Assembly (NCBI RefSeq): GCF_039523735.1
Contig: NZ_BAAAFW010000058.1
Location: 62,001-126,000 of the forward strand
Source of the DNA: Tatumella punctata
Lineage (GTDB): Bacteria; Pseudomonadota; Gammaproteobacteria; Enterobacterales; Enterobacteriaceae
Length of the DNA: 64,000 bases
Reading direction: 5' to 3'
Shown one piece after another: positions 9,081 to 18,045 of this stretch. A model generated the notes under the pieces. It was given only the letters and a program-made list of their open reading frames with translations, was not told the DNA's origin and searched no databases. The first letter of the stretch is position 1. Each line of letters starts with the position of its first letter. Both the position numbers and the translations under genes were made by a program.

Positions 9081-9324
9081 TATCTAACGACACTCCTTTA
9101 GGCCCGAATCAGAGAACCGCGTCAGGTTCTGCCAGAAAAAATTCGGAACATAGATGTTAATTTATCAAATCCCTGCCGCGATCAGGCACCCGCAGAGATC
9201 GTGAAAGCATAGTCAGATAGTCTATCATTTTCCTGGCATTGCATTACAGCACCCTTTTTTACCGTTTCTTATCACGCCGCTGCCCGTTAAACTAAGCAAC
9301 AAATTATGAAGAGTTGTGATTGAA

Positions 9325-9924
9325 ATGAAGAAACATTCCCGGGCACCGGCAGGTGCCGGACAAATACGAATTATTGGCGGACAATGGCGAGGCCGGAAAC
9401 TTCCGGTCCCGGAAAGTGCCGGGCTGCGGCCAACCACTGACCGGGTACGGGAAACCCTGTTCAACTGGCTGGCGGCAGACCTGCCACAGGCCCGTTGCCT
9501 GGACTGTTTTGCCGGAAGTGGTGCTCTGGGTATCGAGGCATTGTCACGTTATGCGGGACATGTCACTTTAGTTGAGCTGGAACCTCAGGTGGCGCGTCAG
9601 CTGACAGGGAATCTGCGTACCCTTAACAGTAGCGCCGGGCAGGTAATACAGGCAGACAGCCTGCGCTGGTTAGGGACTCCCGGTCAGCCGTACGATATTG
9701 TGTTTATCGATCCCCCTTTCCGTAAAGGACTGCTGGCACAGACAATCACCTTACTGGATACCGGCGGCTGGCTGGCCAGCAATGCCTTGATCTATATTGA
9801 ATGTGAAGTGGAACAAGGCGCTCCGCAGGTACCTGCCAGCTGGCAACTGCACCGTGAGAAAGTGGCAGGTCAGGTCGCTTATCGCCTCTATCATCACTCT
9901 GCACCGGACTCTCAGGGAGAATAA
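9325..9924 (+). CDS. rsmD: RsmD, 16S rRNA m2G966 methyltransferase
   Basis: RsmD methylates G966 of 16S rRNA using S-adenosylmethionine. From ATG 9325 the product is 199 residues and begins MKKHSR, aligning with the E. coli start; a GTG 9 nt upstream is possible but lies only 2 nt from the AAGAG ribosome site. Motifs are the SAM-binding LDCFAGSGALGIEALSRY near residues 55-72 and the catalytic IDPPF near 128. It is divergent from ftsY across 244 nt and 2 nt upstream of yhhL, the same arrangement as in E. coli. Confidence 0.95.
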   Translation: MKKHSRAPAGAGQIRIIGGQWRGRKLPVPESAGLRPTTDRVRETLFNWLAADLPQARCLDCFAGSGALGIEALSRYAGHVTLVELEPQVARQLTGNLRTLNSSAGQVIQADSLRWLGTPGQPYDIVFIDPPFRKGLLAQTITLLDTGGWLASNALIYIECEVEQGAPQVPASWQLHREKVAGQVAYRLYHHSAPDSQGE

Positions 9925-9926
9925 TT

Positions 9927-10196
9927 ATGTTACTTATCGGCGGACGTATCCTGATGCTGTTTGTCTGGGCTTTTTTACTGATGAATATAGTGCATCCGGC
10001 CCCGAAACCATTGAAATACTTTATTGATGTGGCACTGTTTTTTATGGTGGTGATGCACGGCCTGCAGCTGGTTTTACTGCGTGCCACCCAGCCCAAAGAC
10101 GGGCCGGCACTCGGCGGTCTGACTCAGTTGAAAATATTTTTTTTTGGCGTTTTTGAACTGCTGGCCTGGCAGAAGAAAAATTATCCTAAACACTGA
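9927..10196 (+). CDS. yhhL: YhhL, DUF1145 small inner-membrane protein
   Basis: This is a small membrane protein of unknown function in the DUF1145 family. The 89 residues form about two to three hydrophobic segments (near 5-22, 32-50 and 68-80), interrupted by the HPAPKPLKYF and RATQPKDGPALGG loops. It begins 2 nt after rsmD with GGAG in the rsmD tail as ribosome site, so the two are cotranscribed. Identity rests on sequence resemblance plus position after rsmD. Confidence 0.87.
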   Translation: MLLIGGRILMLFVWAFLLMNIVHPAPKPLKYFIDVALFFMVVMHGLQLVLLRATQPKDGPALGGLTQLKIFFFGVFELLAWQKKNYPKH

Positions 10197-10227
10197 GCGA
10201 CTCCGTCAACGGAACGCCACTCCCTGA

Positions 10228-10587
10228 TCAGTGGCCGCCGGCGGTAAAACCGATAAAACGGGTGCCCTGCATACGTAAGGCGCCCGTTGTCCCGACCCTG
10301 CACTGATTATACTGCTCCTCTGACATCTGTACGCTGAAGTCATCACCCACCGGTTCGCGGCGGAACGTCACTTCATAACGCACTATTTCACCGGCAATCA
10401 CTTCTCGTTGTCGTGAACGCCGGTTATCAGCCGTAAAGTCGCGTTTACTGACCACCAGCGCCTGTTGTGTAACCACCGGTGACGCATCATTCAGGGCATT
10501 TTCACTGCGTTGTCTGAAAAACTGCCGGCCGGCCAGCAGAATAATAGCAACGATGACGATAATAAAAATAAGCGGTGGTTTACTCAT
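10228..10587 (-). CDS. yhhM: YhhM, DUF2500 membrane-anchored protein
   Basis: Function unknown; a DUF2500 protein. The start at 10587 is preferred because CCGGAGG lies just before it and it gives 119 residues, exactly the E. coli length; an in-frame ATG further upstream would add 22 residues. One N-terminal membrane helix (residues 4-22) is followed by a charged linker (SKRDF...NRRSRQREV) and a small beta-rich domain ending GTRFIGF. It faces yhhL convergently and diverges from yhhN, as in E. coli. Confidence 0.88.
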   Translation of the reverse strand: MSKPPLIFIIVIVAIILLAGRQFFRQRSENALNDASPVVTQQALVVSKRDFTADNRRSRQREVIAGEIVRYEVTFRREPVGDDFSVQMSEEQYNQCRVGTTGALRMQGTRFIGFTAGGH

Positions 10588-10757
10588 CAGGCCTCCGGGG
10601 CAGTGCGCAGGAAGAAATAAAATCTGTATTATTTTTCCTGTATTTTTCATCATTCACAGTAATAATCGCTGGCAGTGGCCGAAAGTCAAAGGGTATCGCG
10701 GATAGCACCGCTCTTGCCCGTTACCGGCCAGATTCGAAAAGGATTAAGGAAGAGCAT

Positions 10758-11387
10758 ATGCTTTGGTCATTTCTTGCAGTACTGTTTTCCGGATGGCTGT
10801 ATATTGACGCCTCTTACCGTGGCCCGCGCTGGCAGCGCTGGTTGTTTAAACCCGTAACTTTTCTGCTAATGCTGGCATGGGCATGGCAGGCCCCTGTCCG
10901 CTCGGTCACGGATTATTTACTGATTGGCGGACTGGTTGCCGCTATGGCTGGCGGGGTCCTGAGTCTGTTGTCACGTCCGCAACTGGTCTACGCCTTCGGT
11001 ACCATGTTCCTGTCGTATTTACTGTATACGCTCAGTCTGACCCGCGGGATAACCCTGACGATTTACTGGCCTGTCCCGGTAGCCCTGCTGGTCGCCGGTC
11101 TGCTGGTACTGATGACCATTCGTAAGCAACTGGACGAGCTCTGCTGGCCGGTATGCACCATGCTGACCATGGTATTAGTGATGTGCTGGCTGGCGATCCT
11201 GCAATATGTCAGCCTGCAAACCGATCAGACGCTGTCTTTAATGGCCGGGGCCATTTTACTGTTACTGGCGAATTTTTGCTGGTTAATCAGTTTTTTCCGT
11301 CATCGTTTCCCGGCCGACAGAGCAATTTATGAAGCCTTATTTATCCTCGGCCACTTTATGATTATTCGTTCCCTGTGGCTTTCCTGA
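10758..11387 (+). CDS. yhhN: YhhN, TMEM86/lysoplasmalogenase-like membrane protein
   Basis: This is a polytopic inner-membrane protein of the YhhN/TMEM86 family. Animal members hydrolyse lysoplasmalogen; the bacterial role is not established. The ATG at 10758 follows AAGGAAG and gives 209 residues starting MLWSFLAV, like E. coli YhhN (208). About seven to eight hydrophobic helices fill the protein, with DASYRGPRWQRW conserved after the first helix. A longer in-frame extension upstream to 10575 overlaps yhhM antisense and is rejected. Confidence 0.88.
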   Translation: MLWSFLAVLFSGWLYIDASYRGPRWQRWLFKPVTFLLMLAWAWQAPVRSVTDYLLIGGLVAAMAGGVLSLLSRPQLVYAFGTMFLSYLLYTLSLTRGITLTIYWPVPVALLVAGLLVLMTIRKQLDELCWPVCTMLTMVLVMCWLAILQYVSLQTDQTLSLMAGAILLLLANFCWLISFFRHRFPADRAIYEALFILGHFMIIRSLWLS

Positions 11388-11436
11388 TACAGACCCGCAG
11401 GCAGACACCGTAATTTTTGTCTGCGGTGCTGTTGTC

Positions 11437-11682
11437 TCAGAGACCTTTTTTTACCAGATAATGAAAAGGCAACTGCGCGGTGTCCTGTTCCAGCAAGGTA
11501 TGTTCCATAAAACGACAAAACCCCGGAATATCGCGTGTGGTTGCCGGATCATCGGCAATAATTAATAAAGTCTCACCTTCCTGCATATAACGAATGGTTT
11601 TACGCACCATCATTACCGGTTCGGGACAACGCAGACCCAGCGCATCGAGGGTATGATCGGCGCTACTGAAGAGATCACTCAT
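11437..11682 (-). CDS. tusA: TusA, sulfur carrier protein for tRNA 2-thiouridine
   Basis: TusA accepts persulfide sulfur from IscS and passes it to TusBCD for thiolation of the wobble uridine, and also feeds molybdenum-cofactor synthesis. The 81-residue protein (same as E. coli) contains the signature LGLRCPEPVMM with the sulfur-carrying Cys19. It lies between yhhN (convergent) and yhhQ (divergent), the conserved location. Confidence 0.96.
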   Translation of the reverse strand: MSDLFSSADHTLDALGLRCPEPVMMVRKTIRYMQEGETLLIIADDPATTRDIPGFCRFMEHTLLEQDTAQLPFHYLVKKGL

Positions 11683-11906
11683 GACGTACTCTGATAAACA
11701 TAAAGGATGGTTATTCTACCCCGCGCCCGGCAGCCAGACAAACGCCTGAGGTGCGGTGATCAACAGAGACTTTCCTTGCATTGTCTCGCCAGGCAGGTAA
11801 CATGCGAGCGGTTTATTGTACACTGTAATGCCGGAAGACTGCCTGCGTTCACGCAGCCCTCCGGCCGATATATGGGTTCCCTCACCCCAACCTAAAAAGG
11901 CCAGCT

Positions 11907-12572
11907 ATGATCACCTTTACTCCCCGCCAGCAATGGTTTGCCGGTGTCGTTTTGTCTGTATTTCATTTACTGATTATTACCTCAAGTAATTACCTGGTGC
12001 AGTTGCCCGTCGATATTTTCGGGTTTCATACCACCTGGGGTGCATTCAGTTTTCCGTTTATCTTCCTCGCCACTGACCTGACGGTACGCATTTTTGGTGC
12101 ACCGCTGGCCAGACGCATTATTTTGCTGGTGATGCTCCCTGCTCTGGGGGTTTCTTACGTTGTGTCCTGTTTTTTTTATCAGGGCAGCTGGCAGGGCTGG
12201 GATTCACTGCAGCACATCAATGTCGTCGTCGCCAGAATAGCGCTGGCCAGCTTTATGGCTTATGTTCTGGGACAAATACTGGATATTTACGTATTCGACC
12301 GGCTGCGCCGCCTGTCCCGCTGGTGGCTGGCTCCGGCTGCGGCAATGTTTCTGGGAAATATCAGCGATACACTGGCATTTTTCTTTATCGCATTTTATCA
12401 CAGCAGTGATGCGTTTATGGCTCAGCACTGGTTCGAAATCGCCCTGGCGGACTACAGTTATAAGATATTTATTTGCCTGGTCTTTTTCCTGCCTGCCTAT
12501 GGTGTGCTGCTGAATGCTATCCTGAAAAAGATGTCCGGCAGGACGCAACAACCCGCGGTCAGTTCAGGTTAA
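11907..12572 (+). CDS. yhhQ: YhhQ, queuosine precursor (preQ0/preQ1) transporter
   Basis: YhhQ imports 7-deazaguanine precursors used to make queuosine in tRNA. The 221-residue protein has six or more membrane helices, with the family motif TWGAFSFPFIFLATDLTVR at about residues 46-64 and a second conserved block around LGNISDTLAFFFIAFY (150-165). It is the last-step neighbour of tusA. The window also holds queH, the final enzyme of queuosine synthesis, 4 kb away. Confidence 0.94.
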   Translation: MITFTPRQQWFAGVVLSVFHLLIITSSNYLVQLPVDIFGFHTTWGAFSFPFIFLATDLTVRIFGAPLARRIILLVMLPALGVSYVVSCFFYQGSWQGWDSLQHINVVVARIALASFMAYVLGQILDIYVFDRLRRLSRWWLAPAAAMFLGNISDTLAFFFIAFYHSSDAFMAQHWFEIALADYSYKIFICLVFFLPAYGVLLNAILKKMSGRTQQPAVSSG

Positions 12573-12685
12573 CACTGAATGACCGGGTCTGTGACAACAG
12601 CTAAGATTTGGTGACAATCAACGGATTGCTTTTCCCGTTCATTTTCGTTGTGATCACCCGATGTGAAATATAAAAAGGAATTCAG

Positions 12686-13240
12686 ATGAGCAAGTTACTT
12701 AAATACCTCAGTGTCGGATTACTGGTCATCGGTCTGGCTGCATGTGACCAGAAGAAAGAGGATACTGCCGGGCAGCATGCCGCCGCCAGCCAGCAGGATC
12801 CACAAACCGTGACCCTGGCTGGGGGAAAACTGAGTTTCACCCTGCCATCAGGAATGACAGATCAGACCGGGAAACTCGGCACCACCGGCAATAACATGCA
12901 TGTTTATGCAAACAATAATGGGCAACAGGCGATTATCGTGATTACCGGTGATAACACCAGTGAAGCACTGGATGTACTCAGTCAGCGGCTGGAACAACAG
13001 CAGCGCAACCGTGACCCGCAGTTGCAGGTCGTCTCTGATAAAGAAATTACCCTGAGTGGTCACCCGGCGCAGCAGCTGGACAGCGTTATTTCTGCCAAAA
13101 ACCAGACAAACTGGTCAACGGTGGTGATGACCAAAGTTGACGGAAAACTGATTACTCTGCAAATCTCATTACCTGCCGATAATCAGGCCCAGTCACAAAC
13201 TACCGCCGAAAATATTGTGAAAACAATTACACTGAAATAA
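12686..13240 (+). CDS. dcrB: DcrB, inner-membrane lipoprotein
   Basis: DcrB was identified in E. coli as a host factor for phage C1 and C6 DNA entry and acts in envelope homeostasis. The 184-residue protein (185 in E. coli) has a lipoprotein signal peptide ending GLAAC, with the lipidated Cys at residue 20, a short linker, then a conserved domain (KLSFTLPSGMTDQTGKLG onward). The ribosome site AAGGA precedes the ATG. It is a single-gene unit closed by a strong hairpin. Confidence 0.93.
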   Translation: MSKLLKYLSVGLLVIGLAACDQKKEDTAGQHAAASQQDPQTVTLAGGKLSFTLPSGMTDQTGKLGTTGNNMHVYANNNGQQAIIVITGDNTSEALDVLSQRLEQQQRNRDPQLQVVSDKEITLSGHPAQQLDSVISAKNQTNWSTVVMTKVDGKLITLQISLPADNQAQSQTTAENIVKTITLK

Positions 13241-13251
13241 TTTTCAGTGAC

Positions 13252-13282
13252 GATTATCACGCCTCGTCAGGGCGTGATAATC
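13252..13282. terminator. Stem-loop terminator after dcrB
   Basis: A perfect 12-bp stem, GATTATCACGCC against GGCGTGATAATC, with a 7-nt loop lies 11 nt after the dcrB stop. The T-run is poor (TCCTGTTCTG), so termination may be incomplete or the hairpin may mainly protect the mRNA end. Confidence 0.65.
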
Positions 13283-13541
13283 CTGTTCTGTCAGTGAGAC
13301 ACATACCTGCCATTTCCCCCTGACTTCTCCATAACGACCAAAAAATACCCAAAATATCTTTTAGTATACAAAAAGGCTATACTTAACCGTTCATTACAAT
13401 AATAAGTCCGTTAATTTATTGTACGATCAGGGTGGTCCGAAACGACAATTTGCATCTATGCTTACTATCGCCGGTAATATTTTTACACATCGATTACCGG
13501 GGATCATGCTGATAACTTATGAACAAAATACAGGTATTCAT

Positions 13542-15047
13542 ATGAAATTGCGTAGGAAGCGTATAAAACCCATTGGGATTGATGACGTCACCATTATCGA
13601 TGACGCCAGGTTGCGGAAGGCGATTACTGCTGCATCGCTAGGCAACGCCATGGAATGGTTTGATTTCGGGGTTTATGGATTTGTTGCCTTTGCATTAGGT
13701 AAAGTATTTTTCCCTTCAGCATCTCCCGGTATCCAGATGATTGCGGCTCTCGCCACCTTCTCTGTTCCGTTCCTGATCCGCCCGTTGGGTGGGCTGTTCT
13801 TCGGTATGCTCGGCGATAAATACGGCCGACAGAAAATCCTGTCCATCACTATCGTCATTATGTCGATCAGTACTTTCTGTATAGGACTTATCCCCTCATA
13901 TGCCTCCATCGGTATCTGGGCACCGATCCTGCTGTTAATTGCTAAAATGGCGCAGGGGTTCTCCGTCGGCGGAGAATATACCGGAGCATCTATTTTTGTT
14001 GCCGAATACTCCCCTGACCGTAAACGCGGTTTTATGGGTAGCTGGCTCGACTTTGGTTCCATTATCGGCTTTGTCCTCGGTGCAGGGATTGTGGTGCTTA
14101 TCTCTACCATCGTCGGTGACGAAAAATTCATGGAATGGGGCTGGCGTTTGCCGTTCTTCCTGGCATTACCGTTAGGGGTGGTCGGGCTCTATTTACGCCA
14201 CGCCCTGGAAGAAACGCCTGCGTTTCAGCAGCATGTGGATAAACTTGAGCAAGGCGACCGTGAAGGGTTACAGGATGGTCCGAAAGTCTCATTCAGAGAA
14301 ATTGCCACCAAACACTGGAAAAGCCTGTTGTCCTGTGTCGGTCTGGTGATTTCGACCAATGTGACCTATTACATGTTACTGACCTATATGCCCAGCTATC
14401 TGACCCATAATCTGCATTATTCAGAAGATCACGGGGTACTGATCATCATTGCAATAATGATTGGTATGCTGTTCGTTCAGCCGGTAATGGGTATGCTCAG
14501 TGACCGTTTCGGGCGTCGTCCGTTTGTAATTATCGGCAGTATTGCCCTGCTGATTTTTGCGACTCCGGCGTTTATGCTGATCACCAGTAATGTACTCGGA
14601 CTGATCTTTGCAGGGCTGCTGATTCTGGCAGTGATCCTCAATGCCTTTACCGGCGTCATGGCTTCTACCCTGCCGGCAATGTTTCCGACCCATATCCGTT
14701 ATAGTGCGCTGGCCAGTGCCTTTAATATTTCGATTCTGGTTGCCGGTCTGACCCCGACACTCGCCGCCTGGCTGGTGGAGGCGACCAATAACCTGTTTAT
14801 GCCGGCTTATTATCTGATGGTTATCGCGGTGATTGGCTTACTGACCGGTATCTTTATGAAAGAAACCGCCAACAAACCTTTAAGCGGTGCAACACCGGCA
14901 GCTTCTGATCTGGCAGAAGCCAGAGAGATTCTGCAGGAACACCACGACAATATCGAACACAAAATTGAAGATATTGACGAGGAAATTGCCCGCCTGGAAG
15001 CTAAACGGAAAACCCTGGTACAACAGCATCCGGACATTAACGAGTAA
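13542..15047 (+). CDS. proP: ProP, proton-coupled osmoprotectant transporter
   Basis: ProP is an MFS symporter importing proline, glycine betaine and ectoine under hyperosmotic stress. The ATG at 13542 gives 501 residues (500 in E. coli) and starts MKLRRKRIKP, aligning with the E. coli protein; 41 upstream in-frame codons are not conserved. Twelve membrane helices and the MFS motif GDKYGRQK are visible. The long C-terminal tail (about 450-501) contains the heptad region EHHDNIEHKIEDIDEEIARL, the antiparallel coiled coil that tunes osmotic activation. The 300-nt upstream gap contains only AT-rich putative promoter sequence. Confidence 0.96.
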   Translation: MKLRRKRIKPIGIDDVTIIDDARLRKAITAASLGNAMEWFDFGVYGFVAFALGKVFFPSASPGIQMIAALATFSVPFLIRPLGGLFFGMLGDKYGRQKILSITIVIMSISTFCIGLIPSYASIGIWAPILLLIAKMAQGFSVGGEYTGASIFVAEYSPDRKRGFMGSWLDFGSIIGFVLGAGIVVLISTIVGDEKFMEWGWRLPFFLALPLGVVGLYLRHALEETPAFQQHVDKLEQGDREGLQDGPKVSFREIATKHWKSLLSCVGLVISTNVTYYMLLTYMPSYLTHNLHYSEDHGVLIIIAIMIGMLFVQPVMGMLSDRFGRRPFVIIGSIALLIFATPAFMLITSNVLGLIFAGLLILAVILNAFTGVMASTLPAMFPTHIRYSALASAFNISILVAGLTPTLAAWLVEATNNLFMPAYYLMVIAVIGLLTGIFMKETANKPLSGATPAASDLAEAREILQEHHDNIEHKIEDIDEEIARLEAKRKTLVQQHPDINE

Positions 15048-15170
15048 TCCCCTCTCCCTCAGCGGGCCCCCGCTGAGGGATATTATGTAACAATTATTGC
15101 GGCTTACATCGCCTCTGCTGGTTAAAAGGAGTAGACTGGAATCACATTTTTAATCAGTGCCGGGTATAGT

Positions 15171-16154
15171 ATGTCCGATTTCTCTCTTGTGCAGCGTCCA
15201 AGAAGGCTGCGTAAAAACTCATCTGTCCGTGAACTCTTCAAAGAAACCTCTCTGAGCCTGAATGATCTGGTATTGCCAATCTTTGTCGAAGAAGGGCTGG
15301 ATGATTATCAGCCAATCACGGCCATGCCTGGCGTGGTACGAATTCCTGAAAAGCGGCTGGCCTATGAAATAGAGCGTATTGCCCGGGCAGGGATCCGTTC
15401 AGTGATGACCTTTGGCATCTCTCACCATCTGGATGACACCGGCAGCGACAGCTGGGCAGAGAATGGCCTGGTCTCAAGAATGTCACGTATCTGCAAAGAC
15501 ACGGTGCCGGACATGGTGGTTATGTCAGATACCTGCTTCTGCGAATATACCTCTCATGGGCACTGCGGGGTGCTGTGCAACGGTGCGGTACATAATGATC
15601 AGACGCTGGTTAACCTGGGTAAACAGGCGGTTGCCGCAGCCTCTGCCGGTGCTGATTTTATCGCCCCTTCCGCAGCGATGGATGGCCAGGTAAAAGCGAT
15701 CCGTCAGGCGCTGGATGCTGCCGGATTTACTGATACGGCCATTATGTCCTATTCCACCAAATTTGCGTCTGCCTTTTACGGCCCGTTCCGCGAAGCCGCC
15801 GGCACAGCACTGAAAGGGGATCGTAAAACCTATCAGATGAACCCGATGAACCGCCGCGAGGCTATCCGTGAGTCACTGATTGATGAGGCTGAAGGGGCCG
15901 ATGCGCTGATGGTGAAACCGGCCGGTGCCTATCTGGATATATTGCGTGATATTCGCGAACGTACTGATTTACCGCTGGCGGCGTATCAGGTCAGTGGTGA
16001 GTATGCGATGATTAAATTCGCTGCTCAGGCCGGTGCTATCGATGAGCAGAACGTTGTTCTGGAAAGCCTGGGCGCTATAAAACGCGCCGGTGCCGATATT
16101 ATTATGAGTTATTTTGCTCTGGAATTAGCTGAGCAGAAAATTCTGACCCGCTAA
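15171..16154 (+). CDS. hemB: HemB, delta-aminolevulinic acid dehydratase (porphobilinogen synthase)
   Basis: HemB condenses two aminolevulinate molecules to porphobilinogen in heme synthesis. The 327-residue protein carries the zinc-binding cluster DTCFCEYTSHGHCG near residues 119-132 and two Schiff-base lysines in YSTKFASAFYG (about 196) and LMVKPAGAY (about 248). The gene is monocistronic and ends at a strong hairpin shared with the convergent queH. Confidence 0.97.
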   Translation: MSDFSLVQRPRRLRKNSSVRELFKETSLSLNDLVLPIFVEEGLDDYQPITAMPGVVRIPEKRLAYEIERIARAGIRSVMTFGISHHLDDTGSDSWAENGLVSRMSRICKDTVPDMVVMSDTCFCEYTSHGHCGVLCNGAVHNDQTLVNLGKQAVAAASAGADFIAPSAAMDGQVKAIRQALDAAGFTDTAIMSYSTKFASAFYGPFREAAGTALKGDRKTYQMNPMNRREAIRESLIDEAEGADALMVKPAGAYLDILRDIRERTDLPLAAYQVSGEYAMIKFAAQAGAIDEQNVVLESLGAIKRAGADIIMSYFALELAEQKILTR

Positions 16155-16179
16155 TCGCCGGCAGACAGAGCAGCACAAA

Positions 16180-16205
16180 AAAAGGCGTCCGCGGGGACGC
16201 CTTTT
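16180..16205. terminator. Bidirectional terminator between hemB and queH
   Basis: A perfect 11-bp stem, AAAAGGCGTCC against GGACGCCTTTT, with a 4-nt loop lies between the convergent hemB and queH stops. A and T tracts flank both sides, so it can end both transcripts. Confidence 0.9.
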
Positions 16206-16220
16206 CACTGACCGGAAAAA

Positions 16221-16883
16221 TTATTTTTTATTCTCCGGTTCGTAATACTGTACCCCGATGGTAATACGTTCACGGCCCGTCGCTACACGGTGACGGTTAG
16301 TGTCACGCAACGAGTAGATACAGCCACAATATTCCTGCTGATAAAAACGTTCCCGCTTACTGATATCGATCATCCGGGCGGAGCCACCGCCTTTACGCCA
16401 GTTAAACTCCCAGTACATCATGTCCGGATATTTTTCCGCCGCACGGACACCGCAACCATTGATTTGCTTCATATCCTTCCAGCGGGAAATCCCCAGCGAC
16501 GAAGTGATCACCGGGAAACCATGCTCGTGGGCATATAATGCAGTACGCTCGAAACGCATATCGAAACACATCGTACAGCGTTCTCCGCGTTCCGGAGACC
16601 ACTCCATTCCTTTAGCCCGCTCAAACCAGTTGTCACGGTCATAGTCCGCATCCACAAAAGGCACACCAAATTTCTCGGCAAACCGAATGTTTTCTTCTTT
16701 ACGTAATTCGTATTCTTTCAGCGGATGGATATTCGGATTATAGAAGAAAATGGTGTATTCAATCCCCGATGCCAGCATGGCTTCCATCACTTCCCCGGAG
16801 CAAGGGGCACAGCAGGAATGCAGTAATACTTTATTATGACCACCTGGCAGAGGAAGTGGTTTTCTTTCGATAGCGTCAGACAT
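16221..16883 (-). CDS. queH: QueH, epoxyqueuosine reductase (DUF208 type)
   Basis: QueH reduces epoxyqueuosine to queuosine in tRNA with an iron-sulfur cluster and a second metal; it is the non-homologous alternative to QueG. Visible family residues are LLHSCCAPCSG near the N-terminus, RCTMCFDMRFERTA in the middle, and the paired Cys of NGCGVRA and EYCGCIYS near the end. The start at 16883 (MSDAIERK, 220 residues) is inferred; an in-frame ATG at 16958 would add 25 residues. Neither has a strong ribosome site. E. coli uses QueG instead, so this is a genuine difference from it. Confidence 0.9.
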   Translation of the reverse strand: MSDAIERKPLPLPGGHNKVLLHSCCAPCSGEVMEAMLASGIEYTIFFYNPNIHPLKEYELRKEENIRFAEKFGVPFVDADYDRDNWFERAKGMEWSPERGERCTMCFDMRFERTALYAHEHGFPVITSSLGISRWKDMKQINGCGVRAAEKYPDMMYWEFNWRKGGGSARMIDISKRERFYQQEYCGCIYSLRDTNRHRVATGRERITIGVQYYEPENKK

Positions 16884-17104
16884 ACTCAGATTTCCAAAAC
16901 GTAGCAACAGCGAAAAAGCGTCATCAGGGTCAGTGCCCGGATGTAAAGTATACAGCATATTGTTATAGGATTTTATTCAATACGCCAGTACGGAATAGCA
17001 AAAACGCCATTTTTTCGCGGAACCGCGCCGTTCAGCAGAGTACAACTACCGCACAATGAGACGGGTGACAGACACGGACGGCCGAAACGACCGTCGCGTA
17101 TCGG

Positions 17105-17659
17105 TCAGGCAACAAGCTCAGCAGACACCCTGTGCAAACGGTTCAGCGCATTGAGAAACGCGTCCAGTTCATCATTGAGCCGTGTGAGGATCACATCATC
17201 AATCTGTACATCCCTTTCTCCAGGGATGATTTGCGAATCGTTGGCAAAAACCCCATGCAGAATATCCCTGGCTTTCAGGGCACCCAGCACCGGTTTAAGT
17301 GCATAATCGATTGCCAGCATATGCGCATGACTGCCGGCAGTCGCCACCGGTAATACTACTTTATTTTCCAGTGCCCGTTCAGGTAACAGATCCAGTACGG
17401 TTTTTAATGCTCCGGAGTAAGACGCTTTATATACCGGCGTTGCAATAATCAGTCCCTGCGCACTGGCAAGGTCTTCTTTAAACAGAGAGATTGCAGGTGC
17501 ATCAAACCGGGCCTGAATTAAATCCGCGGGCTCAAAATGCTGAATATTCCACGGCAGGACTTCGACCCCCCGGGATTCAAGTATTTTTTGGCTACGTGTC
17601 AGTAATGCCGCAGAGCGCGAAGGAAAACGCGGACTTCCGGCTAAAGTCACTACCCGCAT
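17105..17659 (-). CDS. ssuE: SsuE-like NADPH-dependent FMN reductase
   Basis: SsuE supplies reduced FMN to the alkanesulfonate monooxygenase SsuD. The 184-residue flavodoxin-like protein begins MRVVTLAGSPRFPSRSAALL, near-identical to E. coli SsuE, and keeps ATPVYKASYSGALKTVLDLL and DYALKPVLGALKA. The ssuADCB genes that normally follow are absent: the neighbours are queH and pptA. It may serve an ssu locus elsewhere or another flavin-dependent enzyme. Confidence 0.85.
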   Translation of the reverse strand: MRVVTLAGSPRFPSRSAALLTRSQKILESRGVEVLPWNIQHFEPADLIQARFDAPAISLFKEDLASAQGLIIATPVYKASYSGALKTVLDLLPERALENKVVLPVATAGSHAHMLAIDYALKPVLGALKARDILHGVFANDSQIIPGERDVQIDDVILTRLNDELDAFLNALNRLHRVSAELVA

Positions 17660-17814
17660 GACTGTCCCCTTATCAGTGTGTTGTTTTCAGCAGAAAATGT
17701 GTCCACAGCATGACAGAATTACCGGTTAAGGAAAAATAATATATCCGGCAAAGCTATTGCCGGATATGAATAATCCGTACCGCCGGCTACGCGGATGGCT
17801 GTTATGCGGTTATT

Positions 17815-18045
17815 TTATAGCTGATAGCCGGGTTTCTTTATCAGTTGATCCATCTGTGGCGCAATTTGCGTATCCCAGACCGTGGATTTCCAGTTTTCCT
17901 GCGGCACATATTTCAGTGCAATACTGACCGCTGAATCACTGCTGTTCAGATGTTCCTGTAACACTGCGGTCATGGCCCCGGCCAGGGCTGTTTTTTGCTC
18001 ATCAGTTAACTCACGTGGAAAAGACTGTATTTCAATATGCGGCAT
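17815..18045 (-). CDS. pptA: PptA-like 4-oxalocrotonate tautomerase family protein
   Basis: This is a small tautomerase-superfamily enzyme using N-terminal Pro as general base. The start at 18045 gives 76 residues beginning MPHIEIQSFPRELTDEQ and is preceded by AGGAG; the upstream in-frame ATG would bury the catalytic Pro1 and is rejected. The C-terminus IAPQMDQLIKKPGYQL matches E. coli PptA (YdcE). The physiological substrate is not known. Confidence 0.87.
   Translation of the reverse strand: MPHIEIQSFPRELTDEQKTALAGAMTAVLQEHLNSSDSAVSIALKYVPQENWKSTVWDTQIAPQMDQLIKKPGYQL

Noticed and set aside
8695..9087. 130-codon open frame opposite the ftsY N-terminus
   Set aside because: Low-complexity Ser/Gly/Ala/Val sequence is the antisense of the acidic Pro/Glu/Val-rich FtsY A domain; no ribosome site or homology.
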